Source: Arcticibacter eurypsychrophilus
GTDB lineage: Bacteria; Bacteroidota; Bacteroidia; Sphingobacteriales; Sphingobacteriaceae
Assembly (NCBI RefSeq): GCF_001730525.1
Contig: NZ_MDFN01000016.1
Location: 49,968 to 113,967, forward strand
Length of the DNA stretch: 64,000 nucleotides
Direction of reading: 5' to 3'
Part shown: piece after piece, positions 9,439 through 17,584 of the stretch
Layout of the letters: each line of letters opens with the position of its first letter
Position numbering within the stretch: the stretch's first letter is position 1
The notes under the pieces: generated by a model
The model's database searches: none
What the model saw: the letters and a program-made list of their open reading frames with translations, nothing else
What the model was told of the DNA's origin: nothing
Translations under genes and position numbers: made by a program

Positions 9439-10788
9439 TTAGAGAAGAAGTTTGGTTGCTAATCCTAATAATAGTAAGAAGCCAAATACATCGGTAAACG
9501 TGGTTATGATGATGGAAGAAGCAATTGCAGGGTCTATTCCTATTCGTTTTAACACCAATGGAATTGAAGCCCCTGCTATCCCAGCTATAACGAGGTTACC
9601 CGTCATGGCGATAAAAATAACCAATCCCATTAAAGGATTTTTATCATAAAATATAGCGAAGAGTAATACGATTAATCCGATACAGGCACCATTAATCAGT
9701 CCGACGGTAAATTCTTTTAATACGGTTCGGTAGGCTTGATTATCGGTCAGGTCAGTTAAAGAAATACGTCTGATAGTCACCGCAAGTGCTTGAGTAGCAG
9801 TATTTCCACCCATACCTGCAATCATAGTCATATATCCGGAAAGCAATACCAACTTACTGATAGTGGGTTCAAAATAACGGATTACGGAGGCGGCAAGAAA
9901 GGCGGTACCCAGGTTAATGACTAACCAGGGAAGGCGACTTTTAACCGCTTCTTTCCAATTACCAGAGAGCTCTTCATCTTCGGATACCCCGGAGATCTTT
10001 AAGATGTCTTCGGTATTTTCTTCTTCCATTACGTCAATCACATCATCAAAAGTGATCCGCCCCAAAAGGTGCATTTCGTCATCTACGACTGGAATACTGG
10101 TCAGATTATATTGCGAAATAAGTTTCGCTACCTCCTCCTGATCCGTGTTTGCTTTTACGTAAACGAAATCTTCTTTTATAAGATCATGAATAATAACGGT
10201 ATTTTTTGATTTGATGATATCCTTGAGCGATACGATTCCCTGAAGATGGTTATGATCATCAACCACGTTGATGGTATAGAACTCCTCCATCTCTTCAGAT
10301 TGGCGAATAACCTCTTCTAATGCTTCGGTCTTTGTCAGTCTGCTATTAATCTTGAGCACCTGGGTATTCATCAGTCCCCCGGCAGTATCCTCATCATAAG
10401 TTAACAGATTACGGATATGACTGGCATTTTCCTCATCCAGATCACTCAGGATCTCATTCTGCCTGTCTTCGGAGAGCTGACTTAATATATCGGTAGCATC
10501 ATCATAATCGAGCTCTTCCATAATTTCAGAGAGCCGTTCAGGATGAAGATTTTCCAGAATACGTTCTGGGTGAATCTCAGCATCCATTTCTGAAATGACT
10601 TCAGAGGCAAGCTCAGAAGGAAGCATGCTGATAATACGATCACGTGATTCCTGAGACAGACTGGAAAACAAGATGGCAATTTCTGTTGCATGGTATTCCA
10701 AAAGCAAGGCCTTTAAGGCCTTATCATCACCCTCTAACGCTTGTTTCAGGCGTAGAATATCTGTTTTGTTCAGTTCAAATGATTGCAT
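9439..10788 (-). CDS. mgtE: Magnesium transporter MgtE
   Basis: A 449-aa Mg2+ channel/transporter of the inner membrane. Order of domains: acidic MgtE_N superhelix (about residues 10-125, rich in Asp/Glu repeats such as [13 protein letters not shown]), paired CBS domains (about 130-255) that sense Mg2+, a plug helix, then five transmembrane helices (about 285-449). The pore motif region with [13 protein letters not shown] is present. Full length. Transcribed in the same direction as WbqC and bioB with short gaps (44 and 38 bp). Confidence 0.95.
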   Translation of the reverse strand: MQSFELNKTDILRLKQALEGDDKALKALLLEYHATEIAILFSSLSQESRDRIISMLPSELASEVISEMDAEIHPERILENLHPERLSEIMEELDYDDATDILSQLSEDRQNEILSDLDEENASHIRNLLTYDEDTAGGLMNTQVLKINSRLTKTEALEEVIRQSEEMEEFYTINVVDDHNHLQGIVSLKDIIKSKNTVIIHDLIKEDFVYVKANTDQEEVAKLISQYNLTSIPVVDDEMHLLGRITFDDVIDVMEEENTEDILKISGVSEDEELSGNWKEAVKSRLPWLVINLGTAFLAASVIRYFEPTISKLVLLSGYMTMIAGMGGNTATQALAVTIRRISLTDLTDNQAYRTVLKEFTVGLINGACIGLIVLLFAIFYDKNPLMGLVIFIAMTGNLVIAGIAGASIPLVLKRIGIDPAIASSIIITTFTDVFGFLLLLGLATKLLL

Positions 10789-10832
10789 TGCCTGCTAAAA
10801 TAATAAATGTATTGCTTATTGTATCCTTAAAC

Positions 10833-11441
10833 TTAAAGATAAGAGGAACTTTGTGGTCCCTGATTAAACAACAGATCAACGACAGTTAAGTTGGGTATAA
10901 AACCATTTCTATCATCAAATACTTGAAAATAGGGTTTAAATTCAGGTATCGGGGCTTTTTTGGGATGGATAGAATCTCTGTAATCATCCAGATCATCATA
11001 ATTATCTTCGTAAGATGCTGAAAATGTATAAGATAAGTTCAACTTCAGATTGCGAATCAGGAAGTCGAGTAATTCGATATTATAATCAAAGAGAAATTCC
11101 CATTTCCGGGTATAAAAAACTTTGAAGTCGTCTTCATAAAATTCGAAATAAGCGGAACGGCGATAGGCTGTTTGGATACTTTGCCAGTGCAGTCGTTGCC
11201 AATCGAAGTCATAACTAATTTTTACGTCTCTGATGTCCGTTTGAAGATTTGCACCTTTGAGTACGGGAATGATAAGATCAAGTTTGCCTTGTGGCGAATG
11301 TATAGTAGCCCTGCTGCGAAAGGTTTGCTTTTTATAATGTTCGCATCCTTCCACTATAATTTGGTCATTATGGGCTTTCAACTGGGAAAAGTATTCTACT
11401 GGTGGAAGGTAAAATGAAGAAAATATTGCGCCTTTGTGCAT
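10833..11441 (-). CDS. WbqC family protein
   Basis: About 202 aa, full-length WbqC-like protein (IFSSFYLPPVEYFSQL at the start, then KQTFRSRATIHSPQGKLDLIIPV). The family often sits in polysaccharide clusters and is thought to take part in sugar or lipid transfer; no reaction is proven. The ATG at 11441 was chosen because the family's typical start runs directly into the YLPPxEYF motif; a TTG/ATG further up (11471) would overlap the divergent acyltransferase promoter. Confidence 0.85.
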   Translation of the reverse strand: MHKGAIFSSFYLPPVEYFSQLKAHNDQIIVEGCEHYKKQTFRSRATIHSPQGKLDLIIPVLKGANLQTDIRDVKISYDFDWQRLHWQSIQTAYRRSAYFEFYEDDFKVFYTRKWEFLFDYNIELLDFLIRNLKLNLSYTFSASYEDNYDDLDDYRDSIHPKKAPIPEFKPYFQVFDDRNGFIPNLTVVDLLFNQGPQSSSYL

Positions 11442-11450
11442 GCTATATAC

Positions 11451-11458
11451 TATGTTTG
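11451..11458 (+). promoter_or_regulatory. Candidate -7 promoter element of the acyltransferase gene
   Basis: TATGTTTG at 11451-11458 is an exact TAnnTTTG match in the 52-bp divergent gap between the WbqC gene and the acyltransferase, 35 bases before the ATG at 11494. A -33 TTG (11426-11428) is present but at a wide spacing of 22. Confidence 0.4.
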
Positions 11459-11493
11459 TACTCAATTGCACGAAATTAACTATAATTATACAG

Positions 11494-12369
11494 ATGAAGA
11501 AGGGTCTTAAGAACCTTGCCAGATATCCTTTATATATTCTTTCCTTACTTCCTTTCAGGGTGTTGTATATTATTGCTGACCTGCTTTACTTTGTATTGTA
11601 TTACATTGTTAAATACAGAAGGAACGTAGTGCATGATAATTTAAGAAATTCTTTTCCTGAAAAGAGCGAAAAGGAATTGCTTAAGATTACGAAGAAGTTT
11701 TACTTAAACCTGGTTGATACCATGGTGGAAAGTTTAAAAATGGCATCCATGACAAAGGCTTGTGTTTTAAAGCGACTCGTGATCACAAACACCAGTGAGA
11801 TTAGAAAATATTACGATAAAGGGCGCCCGGTGATTATTGTAACGGCACATTACGGCAACTGGGAATGGGGAACACCCATAATAGCATCTGTGTATCCTGA
11901 GCCAGTAATGGTGGTATATAAACCTGTACAGAATAAAAACTTTGAAGCTATATTAAATGGCTGGCGCTCTCGTTTTGGTGGAATAATGGTTCCCATGAAA
12001 CAAACCTTACGCGCTATATTATCCTGCAAAGCGAAAACTTTTGCCGTTGCTTTAGTGGGCGATCAAACCCCTGTGAGACATGAAGCGCATTACTTTACTG
12101 ATTTCCTAAATCAAAGAACAGCCATATTTTTAGGAGTGGAGAAAATTGCGGTAAAAACAAATATGCCGGTTATTTATGCGCATCTGAACCGACTGAAAAG
12201 GGGTTATTACGAATGCACGCTCACCACTTTATTCGAACACCCAAAGGACACTAAACCTTATGAAATAACGGAAGGTCATACCCGGTTTTTAGAACAAATT
12301 ATCAGGAAAAGACCAGAGATGTGGCTATGGTCGCACAGGCGCTGGAAATTCAAGGAGGATGATGTATAA
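11494..12369 (+). CDS. LpxL/HtrB-type lipid A acyltransferase
   Basis: A 291-aa inner-membrane acyltransferase. The HxxxxE catalytic motif is seen in AHYGNWEWG, followed by VGDQTP and the terminal MWLWSHRRWK, all typical of the lysophospholipid acyltransferase LpxL/HtrB group that adds secondary acyl chains to lipid A. One N-terminal membrane helix. The start ATG (11494, MKKGLKNL) fits the family better than upstream in-frame codons that overlap the divergent gene. Its stop overlaps the next start (TAATG), coupling it to the GT2 glycosyltransferase. Exact acyl donor and position are not known. Confidence 0.88.
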   Translation: MKKGLKNLARYPLYILSLLPFRVLYIIADLLYFVLYYIVKYRRNVVHDNLRNSFPEKSEKELLKITKKFYLNLVDTMVESLKMASMTKACVLKRLVITNTSEIRKYYDKGRPVIIVTAHYGNWEWGTPIIASVYPEPVMVVYKPVQNKNFEAILNGWRSRFGGIMVPMKQTLRAILSCKAKTFAVALVGDQTPVRHEAHYFTDFLNQRTAIFLGVEKIAVKTNMPVIYAHLNRLKRGYYECTLTTLFEHPKDTKPYEITEGHTRFLEQIIRKRPEMWLWSHRRWKFKEDDV

Positions 12370-13394
12370 TGTCTGATTTTCCAAGTGTAGCTGTTATTAT
12401 ATTAAACTGGAATGGAAAAGATTATCTGGAGAAATTTCTTCCTGGAGTAGTTCGTTCTTCTTATTCGAACTTAAGGGTTATTGTGGCCGATAATGCTTCT
12501 ACTGATCAATCTGTAGTGTTTTTAAGAACTTCATTTCCAAAGGTTGAAATCATTTTAAATACCAGCAACGAAGGATTTGCCGCCGGATATAATACTGCTC
12601 TTGCTCAAATTCAATCTGATTATTTCGTATTGCTTAATTCTGATGTTGAAGTAATTTCTGGATGGATAGAGCCAGTAATTGCCTTGATGGAGCGGGATCC
12701 TTTAATTGCGGCTGCACAGCCTAAAATAAAGTCCTATCAGCACAAAGACAGATTTGAACACGCCGGTGCGGCTGGTGGATATATAGATCGATTTGGATAT
12801 ACATTTTGCAGAGGCCGGATTTTTGACACCGTTGAAGAAGACTGTGGGCAATATGAAAGTGCATCAGAGATATTTTGGGCAAGTGGAGCCGCATTTTTTA
12901 TTAAAAGTACGTACTGGAAGTCCATAGGAGGTTTTGATGCCGATTTTTATGCCCACATGGAAGAAATTGATTTGTGCTGGAGGTTGAAAAACAAAGGATA
13001 TAAGGTTATGTATTGCCCAGCCTCTACCGTTTATCATATCGGAGGAGGAACCCTACAAACAGAGAGCCCATTTAAAACGTATCTGAACTTCCGTAATAAC
13101 CTGATCTTACTGACTAAGAATCTGGATCCTCAGAAACGGATATTTATTTTATTTATTCGCTTTTGGCTTGATTTCACCTCTTTATTAAAGTTTGTCGCTG
13201 ATGGGAAATTTCAACATGCACTGGCCATAAGCAAGGCGCACCGCTCATTCCTGACGAACATTCAAAGAAACTGGTCGAAGGGAACTCCGGATGTATCTTC
13301 TTTCAATAACACTGGCTTTTATACTGGAAGTATTGTCTGGCAGTATTTTATTAAAGGTCGAAAATACTTTAAAGATCTGATGCACTGTCCTTAA
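12369..13394 (+). CDS. Family 2 glycosyltransferase
   Basis: A 341-aa GT-A glycosyltransferase. It opens with VAVIILNWNGKDYLEKFL, has VVADNAS-type nucleotide-sugar contacts and the acidic LLNSDVE motif, and later FDADFYAHMEEIDLCWR, the ED-type segment of rhamnosyl/GT2 transferases of this sort. The C-terminus has amphipathic or membrane-associated segments. It probably adds a sugar to a surface glycan or lipid, in keeping with the coupled acyltransferase upstream. Its last 26 bases overlap the 3' end of convergent cobA. Confidence 0.88.
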   Translation: MSDFPSVAVIILNWNGKDYLEKFLPGVVRSSYSNLRVIVADNASTDQSVVFLRTSFPKVEIILNTSNEGFAAGYNTALAQIQSDYFVLLNSDVEVISGWIEPVIALMERDPLIAAAQPKIKSYQHKDRFEHAGAAGGYIDRFGYTFCRGRIFDTVEEDCGQYESASEIFWASGAAFFIKSTYWKSIGGFDADFYAHMEEIDLCWRLKNKGYKVMYCPASTVYHIGGGTLQTESPFKTYLNFRNNLILLTKNLDPQKRIFILFIRFWLDFTSLLKFVADGKFQHALAISKAHRSFLTNIQRNWSKGTPDVSSFNNTGFYTGSIVWQYFIKGRKYFKDLMHCP

Positions 13395-14112
13395 GAGCAA
13401 CCACGCCTCCTATAATAATAATTGAAGGATGTGTAAGGTGATTCATTTCGGCAATAGCTGGAAGATCTTTCACTAATCCACTTCCCGATTTTTGTTTAAT
13501 ATGCGTAGCATGCTGAATTATTGCAGCGGGAGTATCTCCTTTCCCTTCCTGGATATAGGTATCCGCTATTTCATGCAACTTTTTCATTCCCATATAAACC
13601 ACTACGGTTGCATTGCTGTGCATGGCTAAACGAAGATCTGAAGATAGTCCGCCATCTTTTTTTGTTCCGGTAAGAACCCAGATGCCTTCACTTATAGTGC
13701 GGTGTGTAAGTGGAATATGGCTAAACCCAGATGCCTGCATACTGGTAATTCCAGGAATATAATAGGTTTTAATTCCTATTTTGCTAGCAAAAAGTACTTC
13801 TTCAAAGCCTCTTCCGAATATAAAGGGATCGCCTCCTTTTAACCGGACCACCATACCTTTTTCAAATGCCTTCTCTTTGATCAGTTCATGAATAGCATCT
13901 TGCGAGGTGTATTCGCCATAAGGTGTTTTTCCTACGTATATTTTTTCGCAGCTGTCCTGGGCGTAACCAAGCAACTCTTTATTGGCTAAATTGTCATACA
14001 AGATAATAGGTGCGCGCTGTAAAACCTTGAGTCCCTTAAGGGTAATAAGTTCCGGATCACCTGGCCCTGCTCCTACTACATACAATTCCGGTGTAAACTT
14101 AATCTCCCCCAT
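13369..14112 (-). CDS. cobA: Uroporphyrinogen-III C-methyltransferase
   Basis: A 247-aa SUMT that methylates uroporphyrinogen III twice with SAM to give precorrin-2, the branch point to siroheme and cobalamin. Signatures: VVGAGPGDPELITLKGL at the N-terminus, VRLKGGDPFIFGRG in the middle, and the ITSMQASGFSHIPLTHR stretch. It is a stand-alone methyltransferase without the CysG dehydrogenase/chelatase part. A cobalamin adenosyltransferase is encoded at 39841. No neighbouring siroheme or nitrite reduction gene is in the window. Confidence 0.95.
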   Translation of the reverse strand: MGEIKFTPELYVVGAGPGDPELITLKGLKVLQRAPIILYDNLANKELLGYAQDSCEKIYVGKTPYGEYTSQDAIHELIKEKAFEKGMVVRLKGGDPFIFGRGFEEVLFASKIGIKTYYIPGITSMQASGFSHIPLTHRTISEGIWVLTGTKKDGGLSSDLRLAMHSNATVVVYMGMKKLHEIADTYIQEGKGDTPAAIIQHATHIKQKSGSGLVKDLPAIAEMNHLTHPSIIIIGGVVALKDSASDL

Positions 14113-14221
14113 AGTTATTCTTCAATATAGGGGGAAATTAGTAACACTTTTTGGAATTAACACATAAAATGGCTCAATCGTAAAAATAAACATTATTTTA
14201 GAGCATAGATTTAGAGCAGGA

Positions 14222-15118
14222 ATGAAGTATAATCAAATTGGTCAATCGGATATTCAAGTAAGTGAAATAGGGTTTGGTTGTATGTCTTTAGGGATTGATG
14301 AACGAAACAATAAGTTTATTATTGACCAGGCACTGGATTATGGAATTAACTTTTTTGATACGGCTGATCTGTATGAGAAAGGATTGAATGAAGAGCAGGT
14401 TGGAAAAATACTAAAAGAGAAGAGGTCTGATTGTATCCTGGCAACCAAAGTTGGGAACCAATGGAGAGCAGATGGAAGTGGTTGGGATTGGAACCCGCGG
14501 AAGGAATATATTATTAAAGCGATTGAAAGCAGTTTAAAGCGCCTGGATACCGATTATATAGATCTCTACCAATTACATGGGGGAACTCTGGAAGATCCCA
14601 TTGATGAGGTTATAGAGGCATTCTCGACATTAGTAGATCAAGGGAAGATCAGGCAATACGGCATTTCGTCTATTCGTCCGGAAGTGATAAGAGAATATGT
14701 AGAACGTTCAGCCATTGTGAGTGTCATGATGCAATTCAGCTTACTGGATCGCAGGCCTGAAGAAAGCATGATGAAATTGCTGGAAGAAAATGAGATATCA
14801 ATTATTGCCCGTGGAGGTATTGCTCAAGGTTTATTAGTGAATAAACCAGCACGAGAATACCTCAATTATACCGCTAAGGATGTAGAAGTGGCAGCAAAAG
14901 CAGTCAACTTTGTTGCAGGTACAAAAAGAAGTCCTTCGCAAACTGCTCTTCTTTTTGTATTAAAAAAACCTCCGGTAGCGTCTGCTGTTGTAGGAATCCG
15001 CACCATTGAACAGCTCAATGACGTAGCTAAAACTGCAAATGTTCCTGATTTAACTGCCGCTGAATATACTTTTTTAGGGGAGTCGGTTAAACCTAATCTC
15101 TACGAGAAGTTTAGATAG
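14222..15118 (+). CDS. Aldo/keto reductase
   Basis: A 298-aa NADPH-dependent oxidoreductase with a TIM-barrel fold. Catalytic residues are visible: Asp and Tyr in FFDTADLYEKG, Lys in LATKVGNQW, and His in YQLHGG. The NADP-binding end carries the usual SAVVGIRTIEQL segment. It belongs to the general YghZ/PdxI-like group; substrate unknown. It stands alone, with a 109-bp gap from cobA, and no terminator is evident after it. Confidence 0.9.
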   Translation: MKYNQIGQSDIQVSEIGFGCMSLGIDERNNKFIIDQALDYGINFFDTADLYEKGLNEEQVGKILKEKRSDCILATKVGNQWRADGSGWDWNPRKEYIIKAIESSLKRLDTDYIDLYQLHGGTLEDPIDEVIEAFSTLVDQGKIRQYGISSIRPEVIREYVERSAIVSVMMQFSLLDRRPEESMMKLLEENEISIIARGGIAQGLLVNKPAREYLNYTAKDVEVAAKAVNFVAGTKRSPSQTALLFVLKKPPVASAVVGIRTIEQLNDVAKTANVPDLTAAEYTFLGESVKPNLYEKFR

Positions 15119-15299
15119 CTTTTAAAGAATATTCAATTTTAATTATGCTGGACGACACGGTTATTTAAAGATTAGCAAACCCAATGTTGCCCAATGAATT
15201 CAGCGGAAAATAAGATCACAATATTTTTGGATAAAAGTGCAATAAATCCATATTATTGATATGTTGGCAAAGACAGAAACACCTTCAATATACTCTGTT

Positions 15300-16661
15300 T
15301 TAAGCGACGTATACAGATTTGATATTTACAAATTCCTTAATTCCATATGCACCAAGCTCCCTTCCATATCCTGATTGTTTGATGCCACCGAAAGGAAGAT
15401 CCGGACTTGAGCGAACAAAATCATTGATGAAACAGCAACCAGCCTCAATCTGCATGGAGGCTATGTGATTTGCCCTGTCTAAATCAGTTGTAAACAATGC
15501 GGAACCTAAACCAAAGGAAGAATCATTGGCTACACGGATAGCTTCATCCTCATCTTTCACCACAATAACGGATGCCACCGGACCGAAGAGTTCTTCATCA
15601 TAAGCAGGCATTCCTTTCGTTACATCCATTAAAATTGTAGCCGGGTAAAAGGCATGTTCGCCGGCTTCTACCTTGCCCCCCAGAATACATTTTGCTCCCA
15701 TTTCAATACTCTTCAGAACTTGTTGATGAAGTTCATCGCGAAGAGAGGTTTTTGCCATAGGACCCATTGTGGTATCTGGAAGCATAGGATCACCTGAAAG
15801 TTGACTTGCCATCTTCTCCTTAAATAATGCAATAAACTGATCTGCGACTTCTTCTAATACAATAAAACGCTTAGCTGCAATACAGCTCTGTCCGCTATTG
15901 ATCAATCTGCTTTCTGCACACTTCGAAGCCGCTAGCTCTAGGTCCGCATCCTCAAATATGATATAAGGGTCACTCCCTCCCAATTCAAGTACTGCTTTTT
16001 TAATTAGTGAAGCTGCTTGTCCGGCAACTTTCATCCCAGCCTCTGTACTCCCTGTTATGGTTACGGCTTTGACTAATGGATTTGCAATAACCGATTCAAT
16101 GGAATCACTTGAAACTAGCAAAGTTTGAAATACATGTTCAGGAAATCCTGCTTCCCTTAACAGATCTTCAATAATTAAAGCACAACCGGGAACATTGGAA
16201 GCATGCTTTAGGAGAGCTACATTTCCAGCCATTAGTCCAGGGGCTAAAAACCGGAACGTCTGCCAAAAGGGAAAGTTCCAGGGCATCACTGCAAGTACAA
16301 CTCCCAAAGGTTGAAATGTAATATAGCTATTACTGGCATCGGTCTTCACTACTTCATCTTTTAAAAATTCGGCCCCATGCTCAGCATAGTAGATACAGGC
16401 CTTTGCGCATTTTTCAATTTCGGCACTTCCTGCTGTTATTGGCTTCCCCATTTCTTCTGCCATCAATTGAGCGAGCTCCGTTTTTCTCGTTGTTAACGCT
16501 TCTGCTAGTTTTTTCAGAAGATCTGCCCGTTGATCAAAACCTACTGTTCTCCATGTTTCAAAGGCCTTTTGAGCGTTATGGATTTTATAAGTGACTTCTT
16601 CAGCAGTATGGAGCGTGTATTCTTTAACTAATTTACCATTGTATGGATTCGTAGTGTGCAT
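15300..16661 (-). CDS. gabD: NAD(P)-dependent succinate-semialdehyde dehydrogenase
   Basis: A 453-aa aldehyde dehydrogenase. The general-base Glu lies in VLELGGSDPYI and the nucleophilic Cys in NSGQSCIAAKRF; the cofactor loop TGSTEAG and the oxyanion Asn in MPWNFPFWQ are also present. This sequence type (lacking an N-terminal extension, with GSDPYIIFEDADLE) is the shorter succinate-semialdehyde dehydrogenase group, which feeds succinate from GABA breakdown. No GABA transaminase is nearby, so the aldehyde is inferred from family only. Confidence 0.85.
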   Translation of the reverse strand: MHTTNPYNGKLVKEYTLHTAEEVTYKIHNAQKAFETWRTVGFDQRADLLKKLAEALTTRKTELAQLMAEEMGKPITAGSAEIEKCAKACIYYAEHGAEFLKDEVVKTDASNSYITFQPLGVVLAVMPWNFPFWQTFRFLAPGLMAGNVALLKHASNVPGCALIIEDLLREAGFPEHVFQTLLVSSDSIESVIANPLVKAVTITGSTEAGMKVAGQAASLIKKAVLELGGSDPYIIFEDADLELAASKCAESRLINSGQSCIAAKRFIVLEEVADQFIALFKEKMASQLSGDPMLPDTTMGPMAKTSLRDELHQQVLKSIEMGAKCILGGKVEAGEHAFYPATILMDVTKGMPAYDEELFGPVASVIVVKDEDEAIRVANDSSFGLGSALFTTDLDRANHIASMQIEAGCCFINDFVRSSPDLPFGGIKQSGYGRELGAYGIKEFVNIKSVYVA

Positions 16662-16676
16662 GCTTGTATAAATTAA

Positions 16677-16715
16677 AAAGAGGCTGTAATCTTTTTTGAT
16701 TCAGCCTCTTTAGGT
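16677..16715 (-). terminator. Intrinsic terminator after the DUF2892 gene
   Basis: Stem AAAGAGGCTG (16677-16686) with CAGCCTCTTT (16702-16711), extended inward by AATC/GATT, loop of six T. On the minus strand it is followed by a T-run into the dehydrogenase leader. It separates the DUF2892 gene from the dehydrogenase gene. Confidence 0.75.
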
Positions 16716-16760
16716 GTAATTCAATATGACTAACCAATCTATTTTATATCGTCAAACTGA

Positions 16761-17072
16761 CTAAGATACAGTGAAGCTTTTAGGAGAACTGATTAGAATT
16801 GTTTCGTTTTCTTCTTCTAAATCTTCTTCAAGTGCTGCCTTTAACGGACAGTATCCTGTTAACCCTCTTTGCATTAAAGCACCTCCTGCAACTATTTTCC
16901 CTAAAGCAAATACAGGATGAGAGAAAATACTGGTTATACCACTAAATAAAATGAAAGCGCCTGTAGCTAAGGAAATGATTCGCTCTGATTTACTCACATT
17001 AGCATTTGGATTATCCTGGAGTAACGGACCCTGAAGAGAATCCTTTAAAGTGTCAATTATTTCGTTATTCAT
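16761..17072 (-). CDS. DUF2892 family membrane protein
   Basis: A 103-aa protein with two hydrophobic segments (about residues 33-50 and 53-70) in the DUF2892 pattern: NVSKSERIISLATGAF..., then GLTGYCPLKAAL. This unit is also found as the membrane part of YgaP-type rhodaneses and in stand-alone proteins of unknown role. The acidic C-terminal tail (EEDLEEENE) lies on one side of the membrane. It ends at a clear terminator. Confidence 0.75.
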   Translation of the reverse strand: MNNEIIDTLKDSLQGPLLQDNPNANVSKSERIISLATGAFILFSGITSIFSHPVFALGKIVAGGALMQRGLTGYCPLKAALEEDLEEENETILISSPKSFTVS

Positions 17073-17420
17073 GATAAATTATTTTATTTTTCTAAGCCTT
17101 TTATTCAACAACACGATTATTGACACAGTGTTTCCACGAATTTCAAATCATTTTGAGCGTACAATTAGGGTTCTAAACCCTTTATTTTATGGAGGTAATG
17201 ATAAAAGATTGAAGAAGGGGTCGTAACAACTGTTTTTTTAAAATTTTAACACTTTATAAGGTTGGCAAATTATCAGCCTAACTATCATTAATTAAACTAC
17301 TAAACTGCTAATTTTCTTAGAGATTTTGCAGGTAACAAGCACTTCTATTGAAACTCAAAAATGACTTAATTTTACGCTTATTTCTATTCAATAATATATT
17401 TTCATTTTAGCACAATAAAA
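17073..17420. other. Gene-free AT-rich stretch
   Basis: No coding sequence is supported. A small hairpin AGGGTT-CTA-AACCCT lies at about 17167-17181 and is followed by a short T-rich stretch, but there is no plus-strand gene before it. The probable small RNA promoter begins at 17422. Confidence 0.5.
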
Positions 17421-17421
17421 G

Positions 17422-17451
17422 TTTGTTGGTATGAAATTTTACATATATTTG
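17422..17451 (+). promoter_or_regulatory. Consensus Bacteroidota promoter
   Basis: TTTG (17422-17425), an 18-bp spacer and TATATTTG (17444-17451) match the TTTG / TAnnTTTG consensus exactly. Predicted start of transcription is about 17457-17460. No gene begins on this strand within 6 kb; a terminator follows about 25 bases after the predicted start. Confidence 0.65.
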
Positions 17452-17457
17452 ATGGAG

Positions 17458-17517
17458 CTCATCTGGCAAAATTATAAACCAAGCCCTTATCTTAACCAAG
17501 ATAAGGGTTTTTCTTTT
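17458..17517 (+). ncRNA. Probable small RNA (about 60 nt)
   Basis: A consensus promoter directly precedes this stretch and a textbook intrinsic terminator ends it: CCCTTATCTT (17484-17493), loop AACC, AAGATAAGGG (17498-17507), then TTTTTCTTTT. The resulting transcript would have only about 25 unpaired 5' bases. No known RNA family is recognised. It lies tail to tail with comEC. Alternative: a decoy or an attenuated leader of a lost gene. Confidence 0.5.
17484..17517 (+). terminator. Intrinsic terminator, perfect 10-bp stem
   Basis: Stem 17484-17493 with 17498-17507, 4-base loop, followed by a ten-base T-rich tail. It could also serve minus-strand transcripts only weakly, as that side lacks a T-run. 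Confidence 0.8.
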
Positions 17518-17584
17518 ATCGCATTTCCTAGAGATTAATAAGCCTAATTGTGTTGGGATCAAGACACGGAGAAATTTTCAATTA

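Noticed and set aside
17167..17181. AGGGTT-CTA-AACCCT hairpin as a terminator
   Set aside because: No gene ends on the plus strand before it and the T-run is poor.
17431..17538. 35-codon open frame (starts MKFYIYLMELIWQ) running through the small RNA region
   Set aside because: It runs straight through the perfect terminator and its T-run and its ATG precedes the predicted transcript start, so a coding use is unlikely.
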